64,000 nt of DNA from UBA1444 sp964521625 (GTDB taxonomy: Bacteria; Bacillota; Negativicutes; UBA1444): positions 62,001 to 126,000 of the forward strand of contig CAZFSM010000010.1 in NCBI GenBank assembly GCA_964521625.1, read 5' to 3'. The notes beneath the pieces were generated by a model. It saw only the letters and a list, made by a program, of their open reading frames with translations, had not been told where the DNA came from and ran no database searches. A program made the translations under genes and the position numbers. This document shows positions 17,488 through 26,166 of the stretch, piece after piece. Every line of letters starts with the position of its first letter. Position 1 is the stretch's first letter.

Positions 17488-18057
17488 TTAAGAAAGATTG
17501 ATCTGATCCCGCAATGTATCAAGCGCTTTTTGAAATGAAGCTCTTTTGGCGGCAAGCCGATTGTACATCCGGACGGTCTGAGTCGTCTGAGCGTCAGACA
17601 GTTTTTTCTTTTGCCGGGAATCAAAGGACAGAGCTCTGGCGGTCATCGTGACTTCGGCATTTTCCCACTGAATTGTGACTTCGTTGCTTTTGATATTGGG
17701 TGCTGTCAGTAGCAAAAACAACACGCGGTCGAAAGAATGGGCCCAGGCAAAATCGGCCAGGATTTCTTCGGGTGGGATTACGCCCGGTGTCAAGCCCTGT
17801 TTGTCGGAAAACCGATTGAACATATATTGGGGATGATCCCCGATAACTAATTTGTAATTAGTTTCAGGAAATCGTTTTTGTAAGGTTTCATAGGCGATTT
17901 CGTAATAGTCGCGTTGTTGATATTCGAGGGAACCGAGCAAGACAACAGCCACGGTTGGTTTTTTTGCGGCGGCTGCGTACACTGATGATGTCCACAGGGA
18001 GAAACTGCAACAAAGGAATAGTAGCGCGAACGCGAGCGAAATAAGTAGCTTTCGCAT
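17488..18057 (-). CDS. Exported protein of unknown function
   Basis: A 189-residue protein with a clear signal peptide (MRKLLISLAFALLFLCC, cleavage near SVYAAAA). The mature part begins with a strand-loop TVAVVLLGSLEYQQRD, as in Rossmann-like folds, and includes ILADFAWAHSFDRVLFLLL. I recognise no family. ATG at 18057 with GGGGGAGGT just upstream. It is convergent with the exporter genes and divergent from the MerR-like regulator, so it may be controlled by that regulator. Confidence 0.75.
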   Translation of the reverse strand: MRKLLISLAFALLFLCCSFSLWTSSVYAAAAKKPTVAVVLLGSLEYQQRDYYEIAYETLQKRFPETNYKLVIGDHPQYMFNRFSDKQGLTPGVIPPEEILADFAWAHSFDRVLFLLLTAPNIKSNEVTIQWENAEVTMTARALSFDSRQKKKLSDAQTTQTVRMYNRLAAKRASFQKALDTLRDQINLS

Positions 18058-18172
18058 GATACCTCCCCCGGAACCTTGGTAATCTTTCAAGGTGTCCTAC
18101 AACTACCTTTCGACGGGTAAGTCAGAAATCCTTGCATGACAAATAGCGTGAAAAAATAGAGGGGGCTTACGC

Positions 18173-18661
18173 GTGAAAGGCGAAGAACTGTTGGCGCGAA
18201 TGAAAGAATTGGGAATTGCCGCGACTTTGCGTACCTTGCAACGCTATGAAACGGCAGGACTTTTGCCGCCGGCGCAACGAGGCTGGGGTGAACGCGGTTT
18301 TGGGCGCTATGCCGTTTATAGCCCGTTGGCGGCAGCGGAATTTTATGCTTCTTATTCGCTGGTCCACCGTTATTTGTGGAAAGTCCGATTCGAAGATGTC
18401 CATGCGGTTCGTGACGTTGCCTTGAAACTGGAACGCAGCATCTGGTCACGTGACGAGCTCCAGACCTTTATCAGCCAGAATGACGACAAGATGGCGGCAG
18501 TTTGGTATTGGCTGGTCAATAAAGCCCGGGTGGAGGATTGTCAATCGGCGGATGCGCGGATTGGCCTGACTTATGCTTTGCAAAAGGATGGATCGATGCG
18601 CCGGATGCTTACCGGACCGAATGCGGTCAGCTTGATTCGGTTTGAGATTGCGGTCCTGTAA
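18173..18661 (+). CDS. MerR-like helix-turn-helix protein
   Basis: A 162-residue protein. Residues 1-50 form a MerR-type winged helix (LLARMKELGIAATLRTLQRYETAGLLPPAQRG). The rest is helical with no recognised ligand domain and no Cys pair of the metal-sensing type. GTG start behind GAGGGGG. It begins 115 bases from the divergent exported-protein gene at 18057 and precedes the NamZ-like gene by 45 bases; either could be its target. The effector is not known. Confidence 0.72.
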   Translation: MKGEELLARMKELGIAATLRTLQRYETAGLLPPAQRGWGERGFGRYAVYSPLAAAEFYASYSLVHRYLWKVRFEDVHAVRDVALKLERSIWSRDELQTFISQNDDKMAAVWYWLVNKARVEDCQSADARIGLTYALQKDGSMRRMLTGPNAVSLIRFEIAVL

Positions 18662-18706
18662 GTCAGCGATATTTGCTGAAAAATAGCTGGGCGGGGAGGA
18701 GAGATT

Positions 18707-20041
18707 TTGGCAGGAAATGAAAGGGTTTTTCGGCGGACCAATGGTCCTCGCTGGAAGTATCCTTCTTTTATTAAACTGTTGCTGATTGCGGGCATAATAT
18801 CAGCGATTGCCGTCCTGCTGCTAGGATATCAGAAATTTAGCCAGCGGACCGGTTCGGAGGTTGCACGCGGTGGTGGATTGAACAATAAACTTGCAGTGCC
18901 TTCAGTGCGTATGGGCATTGAAAACATCGACGGTTCGTTGGATGTTTTTAAAGGAAAACGGGTCGGCCTGATTACCAATGCGACTGGTGTTGACAGTAAA
19001 CTGCGGCGTTCAGTCGATATTCTGAAAGAAAAAGTGAATCTGGTAACGCTATTCGCACCGGAACATGGCTTGCGCGGCAATGTGGTAGCTGGCGCCGCCG
19101 TTCCGTATGAAACGGATGTCCGAACGGGTTTGCCCATCTATAGTCTGCACGGTGATACCCGAAAGCCGACGGCAGCGATGTTGAATAACATTGATGTCTT
19201 GGCATTTGACATTCAGGATATCGGCGCGCGATCCTATACTTACATCTATACGATGGCATATGCCATGCAGAGCGCCCGCGAACACAACAAAACCTTCGTG
19301 GTTTTTGATCGACCCAACCCAGTAGGCGGCGCCAAGGTCGAAGGGGGACTGCTGAAAACGGACTACAGTTCGTTCATCGGCCTGTATCCAATTCCGATTC
19401 GGCATGGGCTGACTGTTGGTGAACTGGCTCGGCTGTTTAATGAGGAGTTCGGTATTGGCGCCCGGTTGGTGGTCATTCCGATGCAAGGCTGGAGTCGGCG
19501 GATGCAACATGCGGAGACGGGGCTGCCGTGGGTGATGACTTCGCCCAATATTCCAACGATTGACTCTGCTTTGGTTTATACGGGGACAGGATTATTTGGC
19601 GGTAGCAATGTGTCGGAAGGAATCGGCACGACTCGACCGTTTGAGCTAGTTGGCGCCCCTTGGCTTGACGGGGAAAAGTTGGCGGAACGAATGAATGCAC
19701 TGCGATTGGACGGGGTGTTTTTTCGCCCGGTTCACTTTACGCCTCAATGGGGAAAATATCAGGGCCGCGTCTGTAACGGAATTCAAATCCATATAACCGA
19801 CCGGCGTTTGTTTTCTTCAGTTACGGTAGGGCTGCGTCTACTGGAAGCCATTCATGAAATGGGGGGGAATCGGTTCAAATGGAATGAACCGAAAGGAAAT
19901 GAGCGATGGATGATCGATTTATATGCCGGCGGGCCCGAACTGCGCGCAGGTAAGATAGCAGTGCAGGAACTGTTGATGCGCTGGGCGCGGGAGGCGGAGG
20001 AGTTTCGTCTGCGATCAGAAAAGTACCAACTATATAAATAG
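18707..20041 (+). CDS. NamZ-type exo-beta-N-acetylmuramidase (DUF1343)
   Basis: A 444-residue protein with one N-terminal membrane segment (about residues 21-42, LLLIAGIISAIAVLLLG) that anchors it outside the membrane. A DUF1343 domain follows, with the family marks KRVGLITNATGVD, LFAPEHGLRG, AFDIQDIGARSYTYI, FDRPNP and TSPNIPT. The characterised member, B. subtilis NamZ, removes terminal MurNAc from peptidoglycan fragments. TTG start with GGGAGGA six bases upstream. No MurP, MurQ or amidase gene is adjacent, so the rest of a muropeptide recovery route lies elsewhere. Confidence 0.9.
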   Translation: MAGNERVFRRTNGPRWKYPSFIKLLLIAGIISAIAVLLLGYQKFSQRTGSEVARGGGLNNKLAVPSVRMGIENIDGSLDVFKGKRVGLITNATGVDSKLRRSVDILKEKVNLVTLFAPEHGLRGNVVAGAAVPYETDVRTGLPIYSLHGDTRKPTAAMLNNIDVLAFDIQDIGARSYTYIYTMAYAMQSAREHNKTFVVFDRPNPVGGAKVEGGLLKTDYSSFIGLYPIPIRHGLTVGELARLFNEEFGIGARLVVIPMQGWSRRMQHAETGLPWVMTSPNIPTIDSALVYTGTGLFGGSNVSEGIGTTRPFELVGAPWLDGEKLAERMNALRLDGVFFRPVHFTPQWGKYQGRVCNGIQIHITDRRLFSSVTVGLRLLEAIHEMGGNRFKWNEPKGNERWMIDLYAGGPELRAGKIAVQELLMRWAREAEEFRLRSEKYQLYK

Positions 20042-20200
20042 GCTGGTTGTTGCCAGCGTTCAAATAGAGGAAATTATGTCGAATTGACGAATCAATAATG
20101 ACTATCATATTTGGAGCAATGCTAAGGGTTGAGGTGAGGAAAGATGGCTGCCTTCAAAGCTGCTGATCGAGTTCCCGCCTGATGTGGGGTGAGGAACGGG

Positions 20201-20413
20201 ATGGAACGAAGCGCAATGAGAAAAGATCAAATGGTGCGGTTTGTCTGCAGCCGATGTAAACGGCAGCTCGTTTGGGCTGAAGTTTCAGTGACCGTCAAGT
20301 GCCCTTCCTGCGGTCGCTGGATTAAAGCCAATAAATTTTGGCAAGGCAATAATGAATCTGGTAAAACAAAGAAAACGGTTTTTCCGCCACAACAAATGGA
20401 ACTGTTTTCATAA
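20201..20413 (+). CDS. Zinc-ribbon micro-protein with a sliding-clamp-like C-terminal motif
   Basis: A 70-residue protein I do not recognise as a named family. Four Cys (16, 19, 34, 37) in two C-x2-C knuckles, CSRCK and CPSCG, make a rubredoxin/zinc-ribbon fold of about 25 residues. After a basic linker the protein ends in PPQQMELFS. Its QMELF fits the bacterial beta-clamp-binding consensus QLxLF, and such motifs usually lie at a free C-terminus as here. The start chosen is ATG 20201 with GGGTGAGG upstream; GTG 20189 is possible. Just upstream a 12-codon ORF (20144-20182) has a good ribosome binding site. The cyclase gene follows 43 bases later. Confidence 0.7.
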   Translation: MERSAMRKDQMVRFVCSRCKRQLVWAEVSVTVKCPSCGRWIKANKFWQGNNESGKTKKTVFPPQQMELFS

Positions 20414-20456
20414 CCGGCTCCAAAGCGTATAGGGTGAAAGAGGATGGAGTAACATA

Positions 20457-22205
20457 ATGGCGTTAAAGGTAATCAAACGCTACCGGGCTCAGGACTTGGA
20501 ACCGGGCATGGTTTTAGGGCGAACTCTGCTTAATGAAAAAGGGCAAGTCATCCTGGACCAGGGGAAAGTCATCCTGCAGGAAGGCGCCCTGATTACCCGC
20601 GAACTGATTGACCGGTTGCGAAACTGGAATATCTGTGTTGTCGATGTGCAGTTTTTGGCGTTGCCTCCGACAGCGGTCGGCAAAGCGCCCGTGAAGGACG
20701 AAGGGCCGCGTTCTGTGACTGCACTGGCGGCAGATATGTTGAAATGGATGTCCGAACCGACTGTGCTGTCGGTATTGCTTGATCGATTGGCGCGGGGTCT
20801 GGGTTGTCTGTACCCGGGTGATCACGTATTTATCACCCTGCTCGAAGGAGCGCCGATTCGTTGGTGGGTTATTGCCGCTGCCGGGTCATTCAAGCTGCCG
20901 GACGCGGCAATGGAACAAAAATTCCGTGGCCAGGATTATTTGGCCGGTCAACCGGTGATCATTGGTGAACTTTCGGCGCACAAGGCCCCGCCAGTTCTGG
21001 CGCGAGCCGATATGCTGTCGATGTGCGGCGTGCCTATTATTGCGGGGGATACAACGGTTGGGTCCATTGAACTGTTTTCGCAGCGACCGGATGCTTTTGC
21101 CGATGAGGATTTGAAGGCGATTAATCTGTGCGCCCACAAGGCGGCGGTAGCGATCCGCATTGCTGAAACCAGTGACAAGCTGAGACAAACCGCCGAAGAG
21201 CGCGATTTGTTATATGAGATTATGGGGTTTGTATCTGCATCGATGCCGCCAGTTCAATTGTTGTCGAAAGTCGCTGACAGTCTGGGGAACTACCTTTCGG
21301 CGCATGCGGTTGCGGCTTTTACCGTGCAACGCTTGCCACACATCAATAAAACCACCGAAGTTATGATGCGGAATTTCTCGCGCACCGACATGGAGAATTT
21401 AAAAGATGTCTTTGCAGATCGCTGGCCAGCCAATACTGTAAATGGCGAGGTGGAAACGAATGGCAGATTGCTTGAGCGGCAACAGGCATTTACGGTAAAT
21501 CTTTCCGGCGGCAAGTCGATTTATGTGTTACCGCTATTCTCGCGCGACTTGTTGCAAGGGATCATTGTCCTGTTGTGGGAATATGACCGCAAGGTCGATT
21601 TTCACAGCCATATGGATGACATGATCCGGATCGTATCGGACCAGACTGCAATCGGTCTGGAAAGGCACCACCTATACATGGGCGTGGAAAAAATTGGCTT
21701 GACCGATGAATTGACTGGCCTGTCCAACCGACGGATGTTTAACTATCTGATTGAACGGGAAATTAACCGCAGTCGTCGTTATCGGCGCCCCCTCAGCCTG
21801 GTGATGATAGACATCGATCATTTCAAAAAAGTAAATGATACCTGGGGACACCCGGTGGGCGATTTGGTATTGCGTGAACTGGGCGGGCTGATGCGAGAGA
21901 ATTTTCGGCGACTGGACGTGCCGGTGCGTTATGGTGGAGAGGAATTTGCCGTTATTTTGCCAGAAACGTCTCTGGAGGAAGCGATCAATTTCGCCGAACG
22001 TTTTCGAATCAAGGTCGAGAACGCTACTTTCATGAATGGCCGGGACCGAATTCCGGTGACAATCAGCCTGGGTGTCGCCACGATTGGCAATTCACCAATT
22101 GCCGAAGATCTGGATGCCGATACTTTGCTGCAAATGGCTGACCGAGCGTTATACCAGGCAAAACAGGCGGGTCGCAACCGCATTGCTGCCGGGCGTAAGA
22201 ACTGA
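20457..22205 (+). CDS. GAF-GGDEF diguanylate cyclase
   Basis: A 582-residue cytoplasmic protein. An N-terminal module (about 1-65, YRAQDLEPGMVLGRTLLNEKG) matches the one on the HD-GYP protein at 10297. Two GAF-like sensor regions follow (about 90-240 and 250-405), then a GGDEF domain (LTDELTGLSNRRMF, catalytic GGEEF near residue 485). The inhibitory site RRLD stands five residues before GGEEF, so product feedback is expected. It makes c-di-GMP from two GTP. ATG with GGATGGAG upstream. No membrane segment, so the GAF domains probably read a cytoplasmic small molecule or gas. Confidence 0.92.
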   Translation: MALKVIKRYRAQDLEPGMVLGRTLLNEKGQVILDQGKVILQEGALITRELIDRLRNWNICVVDVQFLALPPTAVGKAPVKDEGPRSVTALAADMLKWMSEPTVLSVLLDRLARGLGCLYPGDHVFITLLEGAPIRWWVIAAAGSFKLPDAAMEQKFRGQDYLAGQPVIIGELSAHKAPPVLARADMLSMCGVPIIAGDTTVGSIELFSQRPDAFADEDLKAINLCAHKAAVAIRIAETSDKLRQTAEERDLLYEIMGFVSASMPPVQLLSKVADSLGNYLSAHAVAAFTVQRLPHINKTTEVMMRNFSRTDMENLKDVFADRWPANTVNGEVETNGRLLERQQAFTVNLSGGKSIYVLPLFSRDLLQGIIVLLWEYDRKVDFHSHMDDMIRIVSDQTAIGLERHHLYMGVEKIGLTDELTGLSNRRMFNYLIEREINRSRRYRRPLSLVMIDIDHFKKVNDTWGHPVGDLVLRELGGLMRENFRRLDVPVRYGGEEFAVILPETSLEEAINFAERFRIKVENATFMNGRDRIPVTISLGVATIGNSPIAEDLDADTLLQMADRALYQAKQAGRNRIAAGRKN

Positions 22206-22358
22206 CCGAACGTTTTTCTGAAAAGTAACAAAAAAGTTTTGTCTATCTGTTGATGAGCGGCAGGGAAATGCTTCTGACGCTGCGAATAAATACAAAGTTA
22301 TGTCGGAGGCCCCAAATTCCTTCGAAGTATCAAAATGCGGGAGGTTGATGGACAAACC

Positions 22359-23471
22359 ATGAAGAACAGGAAATTTTTGATTCTCATGACGGTGGTCATG
22401 GCGCTGGCATTAGTGCTGGCCGGCTGTGGCGGCAAGCAAGAAGAGCCGAAAAAAGAGGCCCCGAAAGCCGCTGAAAAACTGAAAGTGGCGTTTGTATACG
22501 TCGGGCCGGTGGGCGATGCAGGATGGACCTATGCTCATGATCAGGCGCGTAAGTATCTGGAAAGCAAAATGCCTGACGTACAGACTGTATTTGTCGAATC
22601 GGTGCCGGAAGGCGCTGACTCCGAGCGCGTAATCACCCAGTTGGTGGAACAGGGCGCTAAGATCGTATTCACGACCAGCTTCGGCTACATGGATCCCACA
22701 ATCAATGTAGCAAAAAAATATCCCGGCGTTACTTTCATGCATTGTTCCGGCTTTAAAACGGCGCCGAATGTTGGCACGTACTTTGGCCGGATGTACCAGG
22801 CCCGTTATCTCTCGGGCATCGCAGCCGGTAAACAGACTAAATCGAATACGATTGGTTATGTAGCGGCATTCCCGATTCCTGAAGTTGTCCGCGGCATCAA
22901 TGCCTTTACATTGGGCGTTCGTTCGGTGAACCCCCAGGCCAAAGTGAAAGTGATCTGGACCAACACTTGGTATGACCCGGCCAAAGAAAAACAAGCGGCG
23001 ATGTCCCTGCTTGACGCTGGCTCTGATGTGATTGCCCAGCATCAGGATACCCCGGGCCCAATGCAGGCCGCTCAAGAAAAAGGCAAGTTCGGTATTGGCT
23101 ACAATACCGACATGAGCAAAATGGCGCCTAAGGCTGTACTGACCTCTCCGGTCTGGAATTGGGGCCCTTACTATGTCAAAGTGGTTGAAGGCGTCAAGAA
23201 TAAGACGTGGAAAAATGAACAATATTGGGGATCCATGAAAGAAGACATCGTTGACCTGGCACCGTTCGGACCGATGGTGACGGAAGATACCAAAAAACTG
23301 ATCGCTGACTCGAAGAAAAAGATCGTTGACGGAACCTGGGATGTTTTCTGGGGCCCGGTTAAAGACCAGACAGGTGCTGTGAAAATCGCCGCCGGTCAAA
23401 AAATGTCCGATGCTGATATGCTCGGTTTCAACTGGTTTGTTGAAGGGGTCGACGGGACGATTCCCAAATAG
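22359..23471 (+). CDS. BmpA-family nucleoside-binding lipoprotein
   Basis: A 370-residue ABC substrate-binding protein with a lipoprotein signal (MKNRKF start, lipobox LAGC at about 22-25). The mature domain is of the BMP/PnrA family (VAFVYVGPVGDAGWTYAHDQ, VFTTSFGYMDP, FGRMYQARYLSGIAAG), which binds purine nucleosides. The chosen ATG gives a normal signal; the upstream GGGAGGT is rather far (14 bases). It is first of the operon with an ATPase, two permeases and xpt. The closest functional reading is purine nucleoside or base uptake. Confidence 0.92.
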   Translation: MKNRKFLILMTVVMALALVLAGCGGKQEEPKKEAPKAAEKLKVAFVYVGPVGDAGWTYAHDQARKYLESKMPDVQTVFVESVPEGADSERVITQLVEQGAKIVFTTSFGYMDPTINVAKKYPGVTFMHCSGFKTAPNVGTYFGRMYQARYLSGIAAGKQTKSNTIGYVAAFPIPEVVRGINAFTLGVRSVNPQAKVKVIWTNTWYDPAKEKQAAMSLLDAGSDVIAQHQDTPGPMQAAQEKGKFGIGYNTDMSKMAPKAVLTSPVWNWGPYYVKVVEGVKNKTWKNEQYWGSMKEDIVDLAPFGPMVTEDTKKLIADSKKKIVDGTWDVFWGPVKDQTGAVKIAAGQKMSDADMLGFNWFVEGVDGTIPK

Positions 23472-23489
23472 CTCTGTTTTAAAACTTTG

Positions 23490-23539
23490 TGATATAATAG
23501 AAAAAATTAATGGCAAGAGCCGGAAGGAACACTTCCGGC
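23490..23539 (+). promoter_or_regulatory. Extended -10 promoter and hairpin between the binding protein and ATPase genes
   Basis: TGATATAAT (23490-23498) is a good extended -10 element. Downstream, GCCGGAAG (23519-23526) and CTTCCGGC (23532-23539) form an 8-bp stem with a GAACA loop and a pyrimidine-rich tail. It may be a partial terminator or processing site that keeps the binding protein in excess over the transporter, with an internal promoter. Both readings are inference. Confidence 0.45.
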
Positions 23540-23567
23540 GCTTCGCCTTTCTGGAGCGAGCTGAAAG

Positions 23568-25112
23568 ATGAAACAACCGCTGGTGCAGATGCGGGGCATA
23601 GTTAAAAAATTCCCCGGCGTGGTGGCAAACAATCAAGTCGATCTTGATTTGTTTGCCGGGGAGATTCACGCGCTGCTCGGAGAAAACGGCTCCGGCAAGA
23701 GCACGATTATGTCCGTTTTGGCAGGTCTTTATAAACCGGATGCTGGAGAAATATTGATTGAGGGATCGGCTGCTTCCTTCGCTTCGCCGCGGGATGCGAT
23801 TGAAGCCGGGATCGGCATGGTTCATCAGCATTTTAAGCTGGTGGAGCCTTTTACGGTGGCGCAAAATATTCAGTTGGGCGAACGTAATGGCACATTTTTG
23901 CTGTCCGATGCGGCGATTCGTCAAGAAATCAAAGAGTTTGAAGCTCGCTTTGGACTTGCGGTAAATCCGGACTCACCGGTTTGGCAACTTTCCGTTGGGG
24001 AAAAACAACGGGTGGAGATTGTCCGGATGCTGTATCGGGGCTCCCGGGTGTTGATTCTAGATGAACCGACCGCCGTTTTGACGCCGCAGGAGACAGCGGA
24101 GTTGTTTGTGAATATGAAGAAAATGGCGGCTGCCGGCTGTGCGGTCGTCTTTATCACACATAAAATGAATGAGGTTCAGGAAGTCGCTGACCGGGTCACC
24201 GTATTACGCGGCGGCAAGGTCAGCGGGACCATGTTGTGCCGGGATGTGCATGCGCAGGAACTTGTTTGGTTGATGGTCGGGCGAGAAATCGTATTGAATT
24301 CGGAGCGTTGCGCCAAGGGCCTTTGCGGCGGTGAAATTGCTGCGATGCTCGGTGTCGATGCGCAAAACGACTCAGGACGCCCCGGCTTATCCGAGGTCGC
24401 GTTGTCGCTGCGAGCTGGTCAAATTTTCGGTATCGCCGGAGTGGCTGGCAATGGACAGAAAGAGCTGGCAGAGGTCCTGACCGGACTACGCTCCATTACA
24501 AAGGGATCGATTGCGTTTCTCGGCGAAACGGTAACTGGTATGTCACCGGCCGAACTGATTCAGAGAGGTATCAGTTACGTACCGGAAGATCGACTGGGCA
24601 TGGGCTTGGTTCCGAGTCTGGATGCGGTTGAAAACATGCTGCTGAAAAGCTATACGCATCCCGAGTATTCGCACGGTTGGCTGATCAATCGCAAAGCGGC
24701 GGAAGCCAAAACTGCCGCCATTGTTCAGCAATACAACGTAAAACTGGCAGGTCTGACGCAACCGGTACGCGCGATGTCCGGTGGCAACCTGCAAAAATTA
24801 CTGCTCGCCCGAGAAATTTCCGAGCATCCAAAACTGATTATCGTCGTTTATCCTGCTCGCGGGCTGGATGTTGGCGCGACTGAATCCATTCACAAGTTGC
24901 TGATGGAATTGCGGGACCAGGGAACAGCCATTCTGTTGATATCGGAAGACCTGGACGAATTGATGAAGTTGTCAGATCGGGTGGGCGTCATGTTCGGCGG
25001 CCGTATCGTCGGCAATTTCCCAATTGAAGAAGTTGACCTGGAAGAAGTAGGACTGCTGATGATGGGACTGTTCAGGCCAAAGGAGGAAAACATTCATGGC
25101 GATGGCCGTTAA
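23568..25112 (+). CDS. Nucleoside ABC transporter ATP-binding protein (two ATPase domains)
   Basis: A 514-residue tandem ATPase of the sugar/nucleoside (Carb2) class. The first half has Walker A GENGSGKST, signature LSVGEKQR and Walker B LILDEPTAVLTPQE. The second half has the usual degenerate GVAGNGQKE loop, YVPEDR, signature MSGGNLQK and a final VYPARGLDVGA. Such two-domain ATPases pair with BPD_transp_2 permeases and BmpA-type proteins. The C-terminal 17 bases overlap the first permease gene. Together the four proteins import nucleosides. Confidence 0.93.
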   Translation: MKQPLVQMRGIVKKFPGVVANNQVDLDLFAGEIHALLGENGSGKSTIMSVLAGLYKPDAGEILIEGSAASFASPRDAIEAGIGMVHQHFKLVEPFTVAQNIQLGERNGTFLLSDAAIRQEIKEFEARFGLAVNPDSPVWQLSVGEKQRVEIVRMLYRGSRVLILDEPTAVLTPQETAELFVNMKKMAAAGCAVVFITHKMNEVQEVADRVTVLRGGKVSGTMLCRDVHAQELVWLMVGREIVLNSERCAKGLCGGEIAAMLGVDAQNDSGRPGLSEVALSLRAGQIFGIAGVAGNGQKELAEVLTGLRSITKGSIAFLGETVTGMSPAELIQRGISYVPEDRLGMGLVPSLDAVENMLLKSYTHPEYSHGWLINRKAAEAKTAAIVQQYNVKLAGLTQPVRAMSGGNLQKLLLAREISEHPKLIIVVYPARGLDVGATESIHKLLMELRDQGTAILLISEDLDELMKLSDRVGVMFGGRIVGNFPIEEVDLEEVGLLMMGLFRPKEENIHGDGR

Positions 25113-26166
25113 ATTTGAAAAACGGTTAAACCCGTCCACTGCGATGAATGTCATCGTGCCATTACTTTCCATACTGGCGGCGTTTTTGGTTGGGGCGGTA
25201 TTTTTGCTTCTGACGGATCGTGATCCGCTGGAAGTCTATAATGCCATGTTCAAAGGGGCGCTGGGTTCACAATATGGGTTGTCGGAAACAGTCGTGAAAG
25301 CGATTCCGTTGATGCTTTGTGCGCTAGGGATATCGGCGGCGTTTCGGATGCAACTTTGGAATATCGGCGCCGAAGGGCAGTTTTACATGGGGGCATTCGC
25401 GGCCAGTTGGTTGCCGTTGACGTTTCCACAAACCCCAATGTTGTTGATGCTGCCAGGCATGGTCGTGCTTGGCTGTATCGGTGGTGGGCTTTGGGGATTG
25501 GTTCCGGCGATGTTGCGGGCCCGCTGGAAAGTGAATGAAATCATCACGACCCTGATGCTCAACTATGTAGCGATTTTATGGGTCGATTTTCTGGTTTACG
25601 GTGCGTGGAAGGACCCCAAGGGATTCAATTTTCCGCTGTCGGCGAAATTTCCGGCTACAGCGGCATTGCCAACCTTTGGCGATTCGCGAATTCATGTTGG
25701 CTTAATCCTGGCAATCCTTTTGGCGGCAGCTTTTTGGTTGATCTTTGAGAAATCGCGCTGGGGTTTTGAAATTAAGGTAATTGGTGCTAGTGAACAGGCG
25801 GCTCGCTATGCCGGCATGAACATCCATCGCAATATTTATTGGGTGATGCTGCTGTCTGGCGCTGTGTGCGGACTGGCAGGCATGGCCGAAGTCAGCGGGA
25901 TTGTCGGTCGGTTACAACCGAACCTAAGTCCTGGTTATGGGTATACCGCGATTATTGTTGCCTGGCTGAGCAAGCTGAATCCGGCGGCGATATTAGTCGT
26001 ATCCGTATTATTCGGCGCATTGCAGGTCGGTGGCTTTTTTGTCCAGACGATGGGCGTACCGGCTTCGGTGGCATCCATGCTGCAAGGCGCAGTTTTGTTC
26101 TTTGTGGTTGGCGGCGAGTTTTTGACTCAATACAGGGTTGTTATTAACCGGAAAGAGGTGGCGTGA
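25096..26166 (+). CDS. Nucleoside ABC transporter permease 1
   Basis: A 356-residue BPD_transp_2 permease with about nine membrane helices and the family's ARYAGMNIHRN cytoplasmic loop that contacts the ATPase. ATG with AGGAGG nine bases upstream, inside the end of the ATPase gene. Next gene begins at the last base of its stop codon (TGATG). Pairs with permease 2 as a heterodimer in the inner membrane. Confidence 0.92.
   Translation: MAMAVKFEKRLNPSTAMNVIVPLLSILAAFLVGAVFLLLTDRDPLEVYNAMFKGALGSQYGLSETVVKAIPLMLCALGISAAFRMQLWNIGAEGQFYMGAFAASWLPLTFPQTPMLLMLPGMVVLGCIGGGLWGLVPAMLRARWKVNEIITTLMLNYVAILWVDFLVYGAWKDPKGFNFPLSAKFPATAALPTFGDSRIHVGLILAILLAAAFWLIFEKSRWGFEIKVIGASEQAARYAGMNIHRNIYWVMLLSGAVCGLAGMAEVSGIVGRLQPNLSPGYGYTAIIVAWLSKLNPAAILVVSVLFGALQVGGFFVQTMGVPASVASMLQGAVLFFVVGGEFLTQYRVVINRKEVA

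Noticed and set aside
22206..22358. Possible purine riboswitch before the nucleoside importer operon
   Set aside because: The conserved purine-aptamer core was not found in these 150 bases; only AT-rich leader and a ribosome binding site are seen.
22410..23924. A 504-codon open frame on the minus strand opposite the BmpA gene and the start of the ATPase gene
   Set aside because: It has no good ribosome binding site, is rich in His, Arg and Phe as expected for an antisense shadow, and both plus-strand genes are unmistakable.
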